The notes under the pieces: model-generated
What the model saw: the letters and a program-made list of their open reading frames with translations, nothing else
Database searches by the model: none
What the model was told of the DNA's origin: nothing
Shown: positions 1 to 10,012 of the stretch, piece by piece
Layout of the letters: each line of letters begins with the position of its first letter
Numbering within the stretch: position 1 is the first letter of the stretch
Source: Ambrosia x helenae
Taxonomy: Eukaryota > Streptophyta > Magnoliopsida > Asterales > Asteraceae
Length of the DNA: 64,000 nucleotides
Direction of reading: 5' to 3'
NCBI GenBank assembly: GCA_030844895.1
Contig: CM061225.1
Location: 107,088,688-107,152,687 of the forward strand
Program-made: the position numbers and the translations under genes

Positions 1-577
1 ATATCAATCAGCTCCTAGGGAATCACACCTTATTGCAGTCAAAAGAATTTTCAGATATCTGAAAGGAACTCCCACACTTGGAATTTGGTATCATGCTTCA
101 AGCAATACCAAGTTATTAGCTTTTTCAGATAGTGACCATGCAGGGTGTAAAATGTCAAGAAAATCAACATCTGGTGGTTGTCAATTCTTGGGAAACTGTC
201 TAGTGTCCTGGCAATCAAAGAAACAAACATCTGTTGCAACTTCAACTGCTGAAGCTGAATACATTGCAGCTGCAAGTTGTACATCACAGATACAATGGCT
301 CCTATATCAACTTCTTGATTATGGAATCAAAGAGACCAAGACACCATTGCTTATAGACAGCAAATCTGCCATTAGCATCATTCAAAATCCTGTTCAGTTT
401 TCAAAGACTAAACACATTGAAATCAGGTATCATTTCATAAGAGATTGCTATGAAAAAGGCAAGATTGAAGTGAAACATGTAGCAACAGCCAATCAAATAG
501 CTGACATTTTCACTAAACCCCTTGACACATCAACATTTCAGAAGTTAGTATCCATGCTAGGGATGCTAAATTTGTAA
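1..577 (+). pseudogene. Ty1/copia (Sirevirus-type) pol, RNase H end, partial
   Basis: C-terminal end of a Ty1/copia polyprotein; the reading frame is open from base 2 to the stop at 575-577, so the 5' part lies outside the window. The frame starts with the motif YQSAPRESHLIAVKRIFRYL that leads into RNase H, followed by AFSDSDHAGC, the STAEAEY motif and the DIFTKPL ending usual for copia RNase H. RNase H would remove the RNA strand during reverse transcription in the virus-like particle. No internal stop is visible in this part. It belongs to the same element as the extra ORF (1064-7393) and the 3' LTR from 7435. Assignment to copia is certain; Sirevirus is inferred from the extra ORF downstream of pol. 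Confidence 0.93.
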
Positions 578-1063
578 GTGTTTCTCTTTATTTTTCTGCA
601 CAACTTTTTTATTTTTCACTTACATCTGTTTTCAAAAACTTGAAAAACTTCTGAAAAGAGAGAAACTACTGATGAACAAAACATCAGTATGGGGGTATTT
701 TTTCTTAAAAGTGATTAACTTCTGATAAAACAACCTTCAGAAGTTATGAATAAAGTATTTATAAAGTATTTCTCATCAGCTGTTCAAAACTGCTGAAGAG
801 AAAGTGGGAACTACTGATGAGTAAAATTCTTCATTAGCAGTTTAGTCAAAAAGGGCAAATCAGACTTTTCCCATCATCAGAAGTTTGACCTAGTCGGTTT
901 AAAACTTCTGATAAAGAGGTTTTTAACCTAGGCGGTTTAAAACTTCTAATAAAGAAGATCCAAGCGGTTAAAAACTTCTGACAAATATCTTTTTTCAACA
1001 CTTATCCATTCAAAAACAAAAATTCCCTCCTTCTCTCTCAAGAAAGCTCTCAAACCCCTGAAC
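578..1063 (+). other. Sirevirus pol / extra-ORF spacer with repeated motifs
   Basis: Non-coding leader between pol and the extra ORF. It contains three decayed repeats of about 35-43 bp built around CGGTTTAAAACTTCTGATAA (near 897, 933 and 973) and several ACTGATGA / CATCAGAAG motifs. The same short motifs are dense in the U3 part of the 3' LTR (7500-7680). This could be an internal promoter or leader for the extra ORF; that is an inference. Confidence 0.5.
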
Positions 1064-1288
1064 TTGCAACATAAACACTGTTCGATTCATCAACGCACAC
1101 AAAACCACATGGCTTTAGTTCTTAAACAGGGACACAATCTCAGAGCCTACTTAGAAAAACAAGAAGGCTGGTCCCAATACGATGAGATCATTGATCTCGT
1201 CGTCAAATCCCAATATTTCACCGCTCTCACAATAGACCCACCAATACATCCTGAAACTCTCAATGAGTTCTGGGCTAATGCTGAGACA

Positions 1289-1293
1289 GTGAT
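1289..1293. repeat. Target-site duplication GTGAT, left
   Basis: Five-base duplication paired with 4128-4132; both copies directly abut the solo LTR. Confidence 0.9.
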
Positions 1294-4127
1294 TGTGACA
1301 CCCGGCAACTTCCGATCTACACCGACGTGATTTTTATTATTAAAAATTAAATATTTATTTTAAATATTGTTAATTATCAAGTTTCGGAAGTTTACTGACC
1401 GTTTTTACAATTGGAACTGCAACCGATTTAATTAACGCGATTTAAATGCGTGTTCTGAAAACACGCGTCAGACATCGAAGATATTTATATTTATGCTCGG
1501 TTTTGTGTTTCGAACAAAACCGACTACTTTTTATAATTAGTTATCGGACCTAGAATAGAAACCGAGGCATTTTGTATTAATACGGAAGGGTTGTGGTCGT
1601 TTTATGGTGGTTCAAGTCGGGCTATGGTGGTCATTTCATGGTGGTTCAAGGCAGCGCACGGTTTCAGGCCCGAAGGGGCTATGGTGGAGGTTCGAGGCGG
1701 CGCGGGTGTTGGTTCATGATGGGGTCAGACCTTGGTGGTTAGGTGTGGTCCGGTTATGGTTGTGTGTTGAAGGCGGCAGCGGTACAAGGGTCCGATGGGT
1801 TGGGTCAGACTCTCGTGGGTTTTGGTCGGGATTTAAGTCGGGTCAGAGCTTGGTGGTGGTTGGCTGGAGATGGTGGTGGTTGGCCGGAGATGGTGGTGGG
1901 TGTCCGGAGATGGTGGTGGGTGTCCGGAGATGGTGGTGGTTGCAGAGGCAGCGGCGCGCGGGTCTCGAGTCTTGGGCCGGGTTGGTTAGATCCCAGATCA
2001 GATTCGGCTCGGGTCTGGTTCGAGTCTTCGTGACTGGTCGGGTCTTGTTTCGAGATGGTTTCAACTCGGGTCAGAATTGGGTTGGGTTAAGCTCCGGTGG
2101 TTTTGGTTGTTTCGGTTCGTGGCTTGGGTTTGGCTCGGGACGTTAGTTACGAGTCAGATTTGGTCCGGTCATCACATGGTCAACTCAGTCAATGACGGTC
2201 AACGGGTCAGATTTCGGATTCGGTCAAGACCCGGTCAACTCAGTCAAGCGCTTCGGTATAACTAACTCGTGATTATTTCTTTTTGTATTATTATTTATAT
2301 TTATATATATATTTCTAAAATATATAAATATAAACGACTAACTCGCTAAAGGCGAACCGATATGAATAAAAACGGAAAGGATTATATGATAGTATTTGTA
2401 TATTGGTCGTGACTTGGTGTTGTTGATTATCGGACTAATCTGTTGGACTATATGTATATTTATGTAAATAAGTACGATTTATATAAAAGTTAACGGAATA
2501 TATAAAATCTCGTTTATTTGAAACTTTGCGGATAATTATATGTTCGTCTTGTTTTGGTGTCGATTTTGGGAAAATTGTAGACGACTTGTGTTGTCTGGTT
2601 TGTACAAAAACAGAGGAAACTCTGCCGAAATTTTATAAAATTTATAAGCATAAAAGTAGGCGATATTTGTTGTATATTTCATTATAAACAATCTTCAACT
2701 ATTTTGACAAATGTAGTTTTCTACAATATCGCAAAAGGTTTTCGACAAATGATTTCTTGCAACATTTCAAGATAAACGTCGAACAATAATTCCAAAACAA
2801 ATACATATTATTTACTGAGCGTCAATTGTGTCGATCTTCAAAGATTTTGGTAACTAAAACATTGCTATTTACATGATTTTGAATTACAAAACGCGCGGCT
2901 TATTTGAGAAAGAATTATACAAAAATTTATGTTTTGAAACTTTTAGAGACACAGATTTGGGAAAAGAAGCGACATTGTTATTGATCGTTTTAAACAACTA
3001 TACTTATATTTTTTATCAAAGTATTTTCCTAAAATATAATTACAAGACGAGCTACGGCTCAGGATAAGTTATACGTTTCATAATATTGGTCCAACGTGGT
3101 TTATACACGAATAGTAACAAGTGATTAACTTGAGTATTAAGTCGCATAAGTAAGATAAGTCACGATCGGTTCGTCGAGTTAAAGCATATTAGTACTCGAG
3201 TTATTACACACGAGTCTAGATAGTTGGATAAACTATCTTTTAGCCGGATAATAGGCTAGGTTTATATGTGTTAGACTTTTAAGGTGTCCTTTGTTGTAAT
3301 AGGGCACGAGGAAGTCGGTCAAAGCTTCGGGCTTGTTTGCTAGCTTAGCATGGAAATTAAGGTGAGTTCATGACCCCACTTTTTACTGTTTTATAAATGT
3401 TTTCGGGGTGGAAGACATGCTTCCTTTATGCAAACCTGAGGAATTCCAAACGAACAAGTTTTTGAAAAATGAAATGGGTGCGTGAGTGTCACGACCCTAC
3501 TTTTACTGGTTTTACTTTCGGGGAAGAAACATTTTACATACTTACTTACTAAAGGTCATGTTATACTATGGTTACTTTACATATACTATGCGGCTTTTTA
3601 CGGAAAGTCCCAGGGGGGAAACCATGAATGTGCGGGGATGCACAACGGGGGAAATGTGGATAGATCTATTGGGCCTCACAAACCCCACTCGACAGCTGGG
3701 CCGGGCGGGTGCATACTGTCTCTTATTACTGGCTCGCCGAGGCATCGGTTATAGCCAAAACTGCTGGGCAAGCTTCAACAACTTATAAACGTATACTAAT
3801 GGATTCCCAACCGCAGTAGTAAACAAACACTTAACGTCTAGCTAACGTTCTTATAACCTAGTAGTAACGGATATGATCTTTTCAAACTTATTACAACTCT
3901 TTTATAAAACTTATGAACTCACCAGCATTATATGTTGACTTTTTAAGTATGTCTTTCAGGTTTAAACTTTGGTAACGACACGGTTGGAGTAGTCGACATA
4001 TTGGGATCGGGGATCCTAGAGGGTTAGCAATGGCGTTCAGGAAATAAGAGTCATAGATGCATCTTTCCGCTGCGCTGGCAAAGGCACCAAACGTCGCAAC
4101 CGACGAGGGAAAAGTCGGGGTGTGACA
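1294..4127 (+). mobile_element. Solo LTR, Ty3/gypsy-type, 2834 bp
   Basis: Begins TGTGACACCC and ends GGGGTGTGACA, flanked on both sides by the 5-bp target-site duplication GTGAT (1289-1293 and 4128-4132). TG...CA ends plus a 5-bp TSD are diagnostic of an LTR retrotransposon product. No primer binding site, gag, pol or second LTR is found inside, so a solo LTR left by intra-element recombination is the best reading. It carries a G-rich segment (1590-2270) and an AT-rich segment (2270-2900). The weak ORFs inside (Trp/Gly/Val-rich) are judged non-coding. Family assignment to gypsy rests on length and termini only; the strand is likely but not proven. Confidence 0.85.
1866..1945 (+). repeat. 20-bp G-rich tandem repeat, about 4 copies, in solo LTR
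   Basis: Near-identical 20-bp units containing GGAGATGGTGGTGGGTGTCC follow one another four times. They lie in a strongly strand-asymmetric G/T-rich stretch (1590-2270) that could form G-quadruplexes in the plus strand. Confidence 0.8.
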
Positions 4128-4132
4128 GTGAT
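4128..4132. repeat. Target-site duplication GTGAT, right
   Basis: Right copy of the 5-bp duplication. The Sirevirus extra-ORF frame continues immediately after it. Confidence 0.9.
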
Positions 4133-5566
4133 GGTGGATGATGAAGTTATCTCTCTCAACTCAACAATTAAAGGGAGACAAATGGCCATTACACCGGCCA
4201 TACTTGCAAACAGACTGGGGTTGAATGATGTGAATGCCCCTGAAAAGTTTGACAACTCTGCAATCCACCTAACCATGACTGAGTGTGGTTATCAAGGTAC
4301 TCTCTCACAAGCTACTATCTTTAAAAAGTATTTTGAACCAAAATATAAACTTTTGTTTCATTATATAATTATGTGCTTGAGTCCTAAAACAGGGTCTTAT
4401 GACCAGATGCCCTCAACCTTTCAACCAATCTTTCATTCCATTGTGAATGAAACAAATTTCAGGGCATCAGAACTTTTCTTTAATGAGTTGGTGTTACATC
4501 ACAATAACACTAAGAAAAAGTTTTTGTTATATCCAAGGTTCATTATGCAATGCATAATAAATGAACTAGGTAATGAGGTGCTTGTGGGTAAAACTGAAAT
4601 TTTAAAACCCTTAACCTCACAAGCTTACTCAAGGCACAACAAACAGGCTGCCTGGCCAGAAGATGACCAAGGGGAACCAGAACCAGTCCCCATGGAACCC
4701 TCATCTTCCAAACCTACTCCACCAAAGGCCAAGAAACCCAAGGTACAAAAACAAAAACCCACCAAACCTAAAAGAAAAGCTGTTCAGGAGGTTGAGATGC
4801 CTGAACAAACTATTGTGCAATCTGCACTTCTTAAAGATGTGACTGAAACATCCTCTCAGTCTCATCCATCTCAAACCCCACCAAGAGCACCAATAACAAT
4901 CCTTTTCAAAAGAAAAAGACTTAAGAAATCTATTCCAATTGATTCTTCTTTTGAAACTGCTGAACCCACTGCCCAAACTACTGAACCAGCACCCCAAATT
5001 TCTGAACCAGACATTGAAATAGCCAAACTTCTCTCTGGGCTAAAAGAGAAAGTCCCATCTACACATGTCAGTCCCCATCAACCACATAAAACATGGGACA
5101 TAGCCTCAGAAATTGACATGGATGTGGACACTCAAAGCCCTAACCAAAGAGATGAGGATGAACCAGAGTCTCTAAGCCCAAACTTAGAAACTTTTGGTAC
5201 TTTTGAGGCTGCTACTACTCATTTACCACCCAGTGGTGGACCTGAGGACAGAAGTAACATAGCTAAGACCTCAACTGTGGCAACTACTGATGAAGGCTTA
5301 ATACCTGCGGTAGGAAATCCTCTGAACCAAGAAAAAGAGGTACATGAGACAACTGAGTTGGGCTCAGCTCATGATGTAACTGATACAGTCCTCATTGAGG
5401 ATGTAATCAGGGATTCAGATGATTCCATTGACTTGGATGATGTTTCAAAACACCAAACTACTGAATTGACGGCTACAAGTGAAGATCCTGCACATGGTGT
5501 ATCTAAGCTCAAGAAGCTAGTCACACCATCTCAGGTTAAAGCCCACTCAATCCATGATTCCCCTAG

Positions 5567-7393
5567 ATGGCATCTTCTGTACAACAAGAAGATCAACCAA
5601 AAACACACCCCTCACTACAAATGCCTACCCAATTCCCTGGGCAAACAAGCATAGACATGAACCAGCTATGCAGCCCAGACGGTCCCTTTTACCACATGAT
5701 GAGCACCCTCATCAAGAATCACTTCCAAACATACACAGCTAACTTGGAGCTGTCCATGAAGAACCAATTTGGAGTGATACAGACGAAGATGAATGATCTG
5801 TCCAACAAGATTGACCACAACAGCAAACAGATTGCTTATCTTACAGGTCAGTTCTCCCAAGCTTCAACTTCAAAAGCTGATGAAGCCAAAAAGGGGGAGA
5901 AAATCAAGGTACCTATGGATACACTTGAAGCCAGAAGAAAGGCAAGAGTGGCTATCCTAGCAAGAGATCAAAAAGATCAAGCCAGAAAAGAAAAACTGGC
6001 CCAACAATTTGGTATCTCTATTCAAGAAGTAGAAGATGCTGAAAAAACTGATGAATCCCAAGGGCACAATGAAGAAACCTCTGATGGCCAAACTTCTGAT
6101 GAAGAATCAGAAAGTACTGAAGACAATCCTTCAGTAGTTGACAAACCTTCAGTTGTTGTCAACCCATCAAAGGTTAACACTTCCAAAACTAAAACTGTTC
6201 ACCCTTCCAGAACAACTTCTGTTCCTACTAGGCCTATTACAACAGTTACCACAATGACTGTGCTAAACCCTTCTCCAATCTCTAAATCAGTAGAATTACT
6301 TGAGAAGAGTTTAGTGGCAGCCCAAAAGAAGGCCAGAGAAGATCAGATCTGGAAAACACTGGAAGAAAGGGATGACTTGGATCTAAGCCATGAAGAAAAA
6401 CTTCAGGCTTATGAAGCTGAACTCCAAAGGCAGGCTAGCCTAGACCAGATTGCTGAAGAAGATAAAAGACATCAACTGATGTCTTACATTACAAAGAACA
6501 GCAAAATCAAAGCCCACACATTGAAGAGACTCTCTATGGAAGAGCTGACAAGAAGAGCTCAACTTATTGCAGATAAACTTGCAACAAGTAAAGACACAAA
6601 GGCCAAGAGAGCTCAGATGATAGAAGAACTGGTAGCAAATGGTTATGGTTCAAAAGCCTCAGTGTCCAAATGGAAAGAAGAAAGATTGGTGGACACATGG
6701 AGAAAATACAAGGCTGCAAGGGCTGCAAATCCAGAGAAGTTTCAAACTGCTGAAGTTTCAACTTCAGTAGTTAGAACTTCTGGTGTTCAAAGAAGACCAG
6801 CTACACAAAGAAAGAAATCAGAGGAGAAAGTGAAGACTGATTTCAGAATGGTACTACTAGAAGGTAGTACAGTAGTCCATTCTGATTTTGACATAGAAGA
6901 AAAGCCTCTGATCACACAATTCAGGGATCCTTCCACCTTTGCATATCAAATCCAGAAGACCATCACAGACAAACTGCACACTAAGGTAGTAACTGAACTT
7001 CATTTGCCAACATTTCAGATACCTAATGTGATGGAACAACAGCAGGGAAGTGAATCCCACCTGAGAGTCACTGAAGTTGAAAACATTCAACACTCAGGAG
7101 AAACCCAGGGTACCACCATGGTTCCCTACACTGTAGACTTTGACAAGTCTATAGTACCAATCATCAGATGGTCCTTTACTGATAACAACTCAGTACTTGT
7201 GACAAGAAGAGATCAGACAAGCAGGGCATATAGGTCGATGAATGAACTGAAGAAACTATCAACCAAAGACTTGCTTACAATCCAACACTTAGAACCACAG
7301 AAAGGGTCTCTTACTGATGATCAACTGAACCAGCTCAAGAATTCCATGTTCAAAGGAATATGGAAAATTGTGAAGGACAGAAAAGAACAATAA
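5567..7393 (+). pseudogene. Sirevirus extra ORF, C-terminal part in a shifted frame
   Basis: Long open frame (608 codons) in phase +2 relative to the preceding ORF, overlapping it by 88 bp. It is highly charged, Lys/Glu/Gln-rich with several predicted-looking coiled-coil stretches (for example around residues 225-300) and Ser/Thr/Pro-rich linkers. It ends just before the polypurine tract at 7423-7432. Most likely it is the C-terminal half of the same extra ORF separated by a single frameshift, because the Met at its start is not in a convincing initiation context and relatives carry both parts in one protein. A genuine second ORF cannot be excluded. No enzymatic motif is visible. Confidence 0.6.
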
Positions 7394-7422
7394 GGAATTA
7401 GTAAGGTTTTGGCTTCATCAAT

Positions 7423-7434
7423 CCAGGGGGAGAT
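7423..7434 (+). promoter_or_regulatory. Polypurine tract of Sirevirus
   Basis: CCAGGGGGAGAT directly precedes the LTR start TGTTAGGAC at 7435. A closely similar AATCCAGGGGGAG recurs inside the LTR near 7987-7999. Multiple PPT copies are a known Sirevirus trait. Confidence 0.75.
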
Positions 7435-8113
7435 TGTTAGGACAAAAAGGATTGGTGAAACCACTTTTGCAAACCTTAGTCTAATTCATTTCTGTCAAAA
7501 TATTCTAAGTATAGAACTGCTGAAGAAGAAGGATCAAACTGCTGAAGAAGAGATTCAGAAGTACTGAAGAAGAAAGTCATCAGAAGTTCTGAAGTTCAAA
7601 CCAGACACTTCTACTGAAGAACTACTGAAGACAAACTACTCATCAGTAGTTTGTCATTCATCAGTACTTACAGAAGATCTTTTCCACCGCCTTTGTATAT
7701 CAGTAGTTTATTACTTTAATGTTTCTTTTTACTTTATGTACAAGTTCCAAGACTGCAACTTGTTGCAACTTGTTTCTGAACTTGCTTTTGGCAAAGTTCA
7801 TGTATTTGTAAAGTCTATAAATAGAAGGGTTCATCCCTCTGTTTTAGACATTGATTTTAATACAGAAATCCTTCAACACTTATTATTGTTATTTCCATTT
7901 CGTGTTTATTGAGAATCTGTCAAAGTGTTTCATTCTCATTCAATACTTAGATTCTCAATAAATACTTATCATTTATTAGTTCTTGAATCCAGGGGGAGTA
8001 ATAACTCCTGTTGATAAGTGTAGCTTTAAACTTATAACATTCCGCTGTGCTATCACTCATCAAGAACTTGCTAAACACTTAAGTGTCAACTAGCAAGTTC
8101 AACCAAAAGAGCA
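7435..8113 (+). mobile_element. 3' LTR of the Sirevirus-type element
   Basis: Starts TGTTAGGAC after the PPT. U3 (7435-7810) is full of ACTGCTGAAG / CATCAGTAG / TCAGAAG motifs; a TATA box (TATAAATAGAAG) lies near 7817-7828, and R-U5 follows. The right end is uncertain: host LRR coding sequence can be read from about 8118, so the LTR should end between about 8040 and 8115, and the end given is a tentative CA. The matching 5' LTR and TSD lie outside the window. Confidence 0.7.
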
Positions 8114-8117
8114 ATAA

Positions 8118-9498
8118 ACTGATCCATATTGGCTACAAACACAGACACATATTCAGAGACTAAATCTTTTTAACTCGAGTATTAGAGATACAATACCAGA
8201 GTGGTTTGAGAACATGTCTCATATTCGTTACCTGGATTTGTCAAATAACCAGATCAGTGGCAAACTACCAAGATTTGATTTTGATAGTAGTGGCAAACTA
8301 CCAAGATTTGATTTTGATAGTAGTGGTGATGGGATCTTGAGGATGAACTAAAACAAATTTGAGGGATTACTAGCTACATTTCCATCAAATGTGCGGATTC
8401 TGGATCTCTCAGACAACTTACTGTCAGGACATGTTCCTCAAATAGATGGAACAATGAACCCAGCACTGGAAGTTGTTAATCTCTCAAAAAACCGTTTCAA
8501 CAGAAGCATTCCAGTACACTTATGCAAGCTTCCTAGCATCTCTGTTTTGGATTTGTCACAAAATAAGTTTTCTGGGAGGCTTCCTGGGTGCTTAGGAAAT
8601 CTGACTAATTTGAAAGTAATGGATGTTTCAAATAACACTATAACCGGTGTTATTCCAAGTTCATTAGGTTCACTTACAGACCTTGAGTCATTGCACTTGC
8701 ACAACAACAGATTTGAAGGGAATCTTCCACTGCCTTTACACAATTTATTCAGCTTGCTCACACTGGATTTAGGGAACAATTCATTAACAGGTAGAATCCC
8801 TTTTTGGATTGGAGAAAGCCTATTAAACCTTAGAATCTTAAATCTGCAATCAAATAAGTTTACTGCTAAGATTCCACTACAACGTTGTATACTGCATTAT
8901 TGATTTTTATGAAGAAAATATTTTGGCTTACATGAAAGAAATTCAGCTGGAGTACACCAGTACAATACGATATTTGACAACCTTAGACCTCTCAAGCAAC
9001 AACATCACCGGTGAAATTCCAGATGTTTTAATGAACCTTGTGGGATTGAAGAACTTGAATCTTTCAAGAAACCAACTAATAGGACAGATTCCAAGACTGA
9101 TTGGAAATTTAAGTCAAATCGAATCTTTAGATTTGTCAATGAACATGTTGTCTGGTAGGATTCCTCAAAGTTTGACAAGCTTGAACTTTTTAAGCTACTT
9201 AAACCTATCGTTCAACAATTTATCTGGTGCAATCCCGGATGGACCCCAGCTCCAGACTCTTGTGGACCCCTCTATCTATAAAGGGAACGACAAACTATGT
9301 GGGCCACAAGTATCAAGGAGTTGCATAGGAAATAATTCATCACAAAATCATGTTGTTGAAGATGAGGTTCAAGATGATGATGAAGGCCTGTGGTTTTATT
9401 TTGGCATGGGCCCAGGGTTCGTTGTTGGACTCATGGCACTACTTGGGAGTTTGCACTTCATTAGGTGGTGGAGGGTAGTTTACTTTAAGATGCTTTAA
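8118..9498 (+). pseudogene. LRR receptor-like protein (RLP) pseudogene, 3' part
   Basis: Relic of an extracellular LRR receptor-like protein of the EIX2/Ve type, which would sit in the plasma membrane and sense elicitors with receptor-like kinase partners. LRR coding can be read from about 8118 (WLQTQ), through repeats with the plant LxxLxLSxNxxxGxIP pattern, a C-terminal cap, an acidic juxtamembrane stretch, and the motif WFYFGMGPGFVVG with one membrane segment and a short basic tail ending at 9498. Breaks: an exact 33-bp tandem duplication (8259-8324), an in-frame TAA at 8349-8351, and a frameshift with loss of several LRRs between about 8870 and 8935. The 5' part is cut by the Sirevirus LTR. 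No kinase domain is present, as expected for RLPs. Confidence 0.88.
8259..8324 (+). repeat. 33-bp exact tandem duplication in RLP pseudogene
   Basis: Two identical 33-bp units (8259-8291 and 8292-8324) repeat 11 codons (GKLPRFDFDSS) in frame. The pattern suggests replication slippage. Confidence 0.95.
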
Positions 9499-10004
9499 AA
9501 TGTTTACGGTTGGCTAACAGTATCAGTTCTAGTGAATCTTGCTCGCCTAAAAAGGAAGTTTTCCTAAGGAGCAGGTAAATTTTTAAATTGATAAAATTAG
9601 ATAATAATAAAATTTATTCCATAATTACATATATGTGTAGCTATAGATTTATGCACTGACTTATTACTAAAATTCTGGTATTTATAGATACCATTCTCCA
9701 GTGGATGCGTTAAGGGACGGTGAACTTACATCATGTGTTAAAGTTTGTACCAAGAAAAGTTGTATTAGAACTGTGTGTTTCATAGCAAAAATATGTTATT
9801 TAAAGTGTTTTCTCATTGACAATACTCTTGTTCTGTTGAATAAAACAATTGTTAGAACAGATGTAATATTAAATTATATTCTAGTCAAATTTATGTGGAA
9901 AAGCCTTGTCAACAAGCGTTTACTTAGTAATTTATGCAAGTTCCAAGGCCACCATCGAACTAAATGTATTGACCCAAACATGTTCTGTATGTGGCCAACA
10001 ACTA
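9499..10004 (+). other. 3' flank of RLP pseudogene
   Basis: AT-rich sequence after the RLP stop. A GCAG/GTAAAT junction near 9571 looks like a splice donor of a 3'UTR intron, as in many RLP genes. The open frames here are short and without recognisable domains. The stretch ends at the LINE target site. Confidence 0.4.
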
Positions 10005-10012
10005 TATTGTGC

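Larger units (their letters stand above)
1064..5654 (+). pseudogene. Sirevirus extra ORF (env-position ORF), first part, interrupted by a solo LTR
   Basis: The extra ORF that follows pol in many Sireviruses. The likely start is the ATG at 1109 (MALVLKQG), inside an open frame from 1064. The frame runs to 1293, is cut by an LTR insertion (1294-4127), and resumes in the same phase at 4133; after excision of one target-site copy no base is lost. The continuation holds a conserved N-terminal block (residues up to about 240), then a Pro/Lys/Glu/Thr-rich, low-complexity acidic region ending at a stop at 5654. Related plant proteins are often mis-annotated as synaptobrevin or longin-like; no longin fold or transmembrane segment is evident here. 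A second frame opens at 5567, so the protein is probably frameshifted between 5567 and 5654. Function in the element is unknown. Confidence 0.75.

Noticed and set aside
1604..2146. 180-codon Trp/Gly/Val-rich open frame
   Set aside because: Lies in the G/T-rich part of a solo LTR; low complexity from GGTGGT repeats, open in several frames, no domain.
1294..4127. Complete retrotransposon rather than solo LTR
   Set aside because: No PBS, no PPT, no second LTR and no gag/pol coding within 2.8 kb.
4122..5654. Synaptobrevin/longin protein
   Set aside because: That name is common for homologues of this block, but no SNARE motif or transmembrane anchor is visible and the context is a retroelement.
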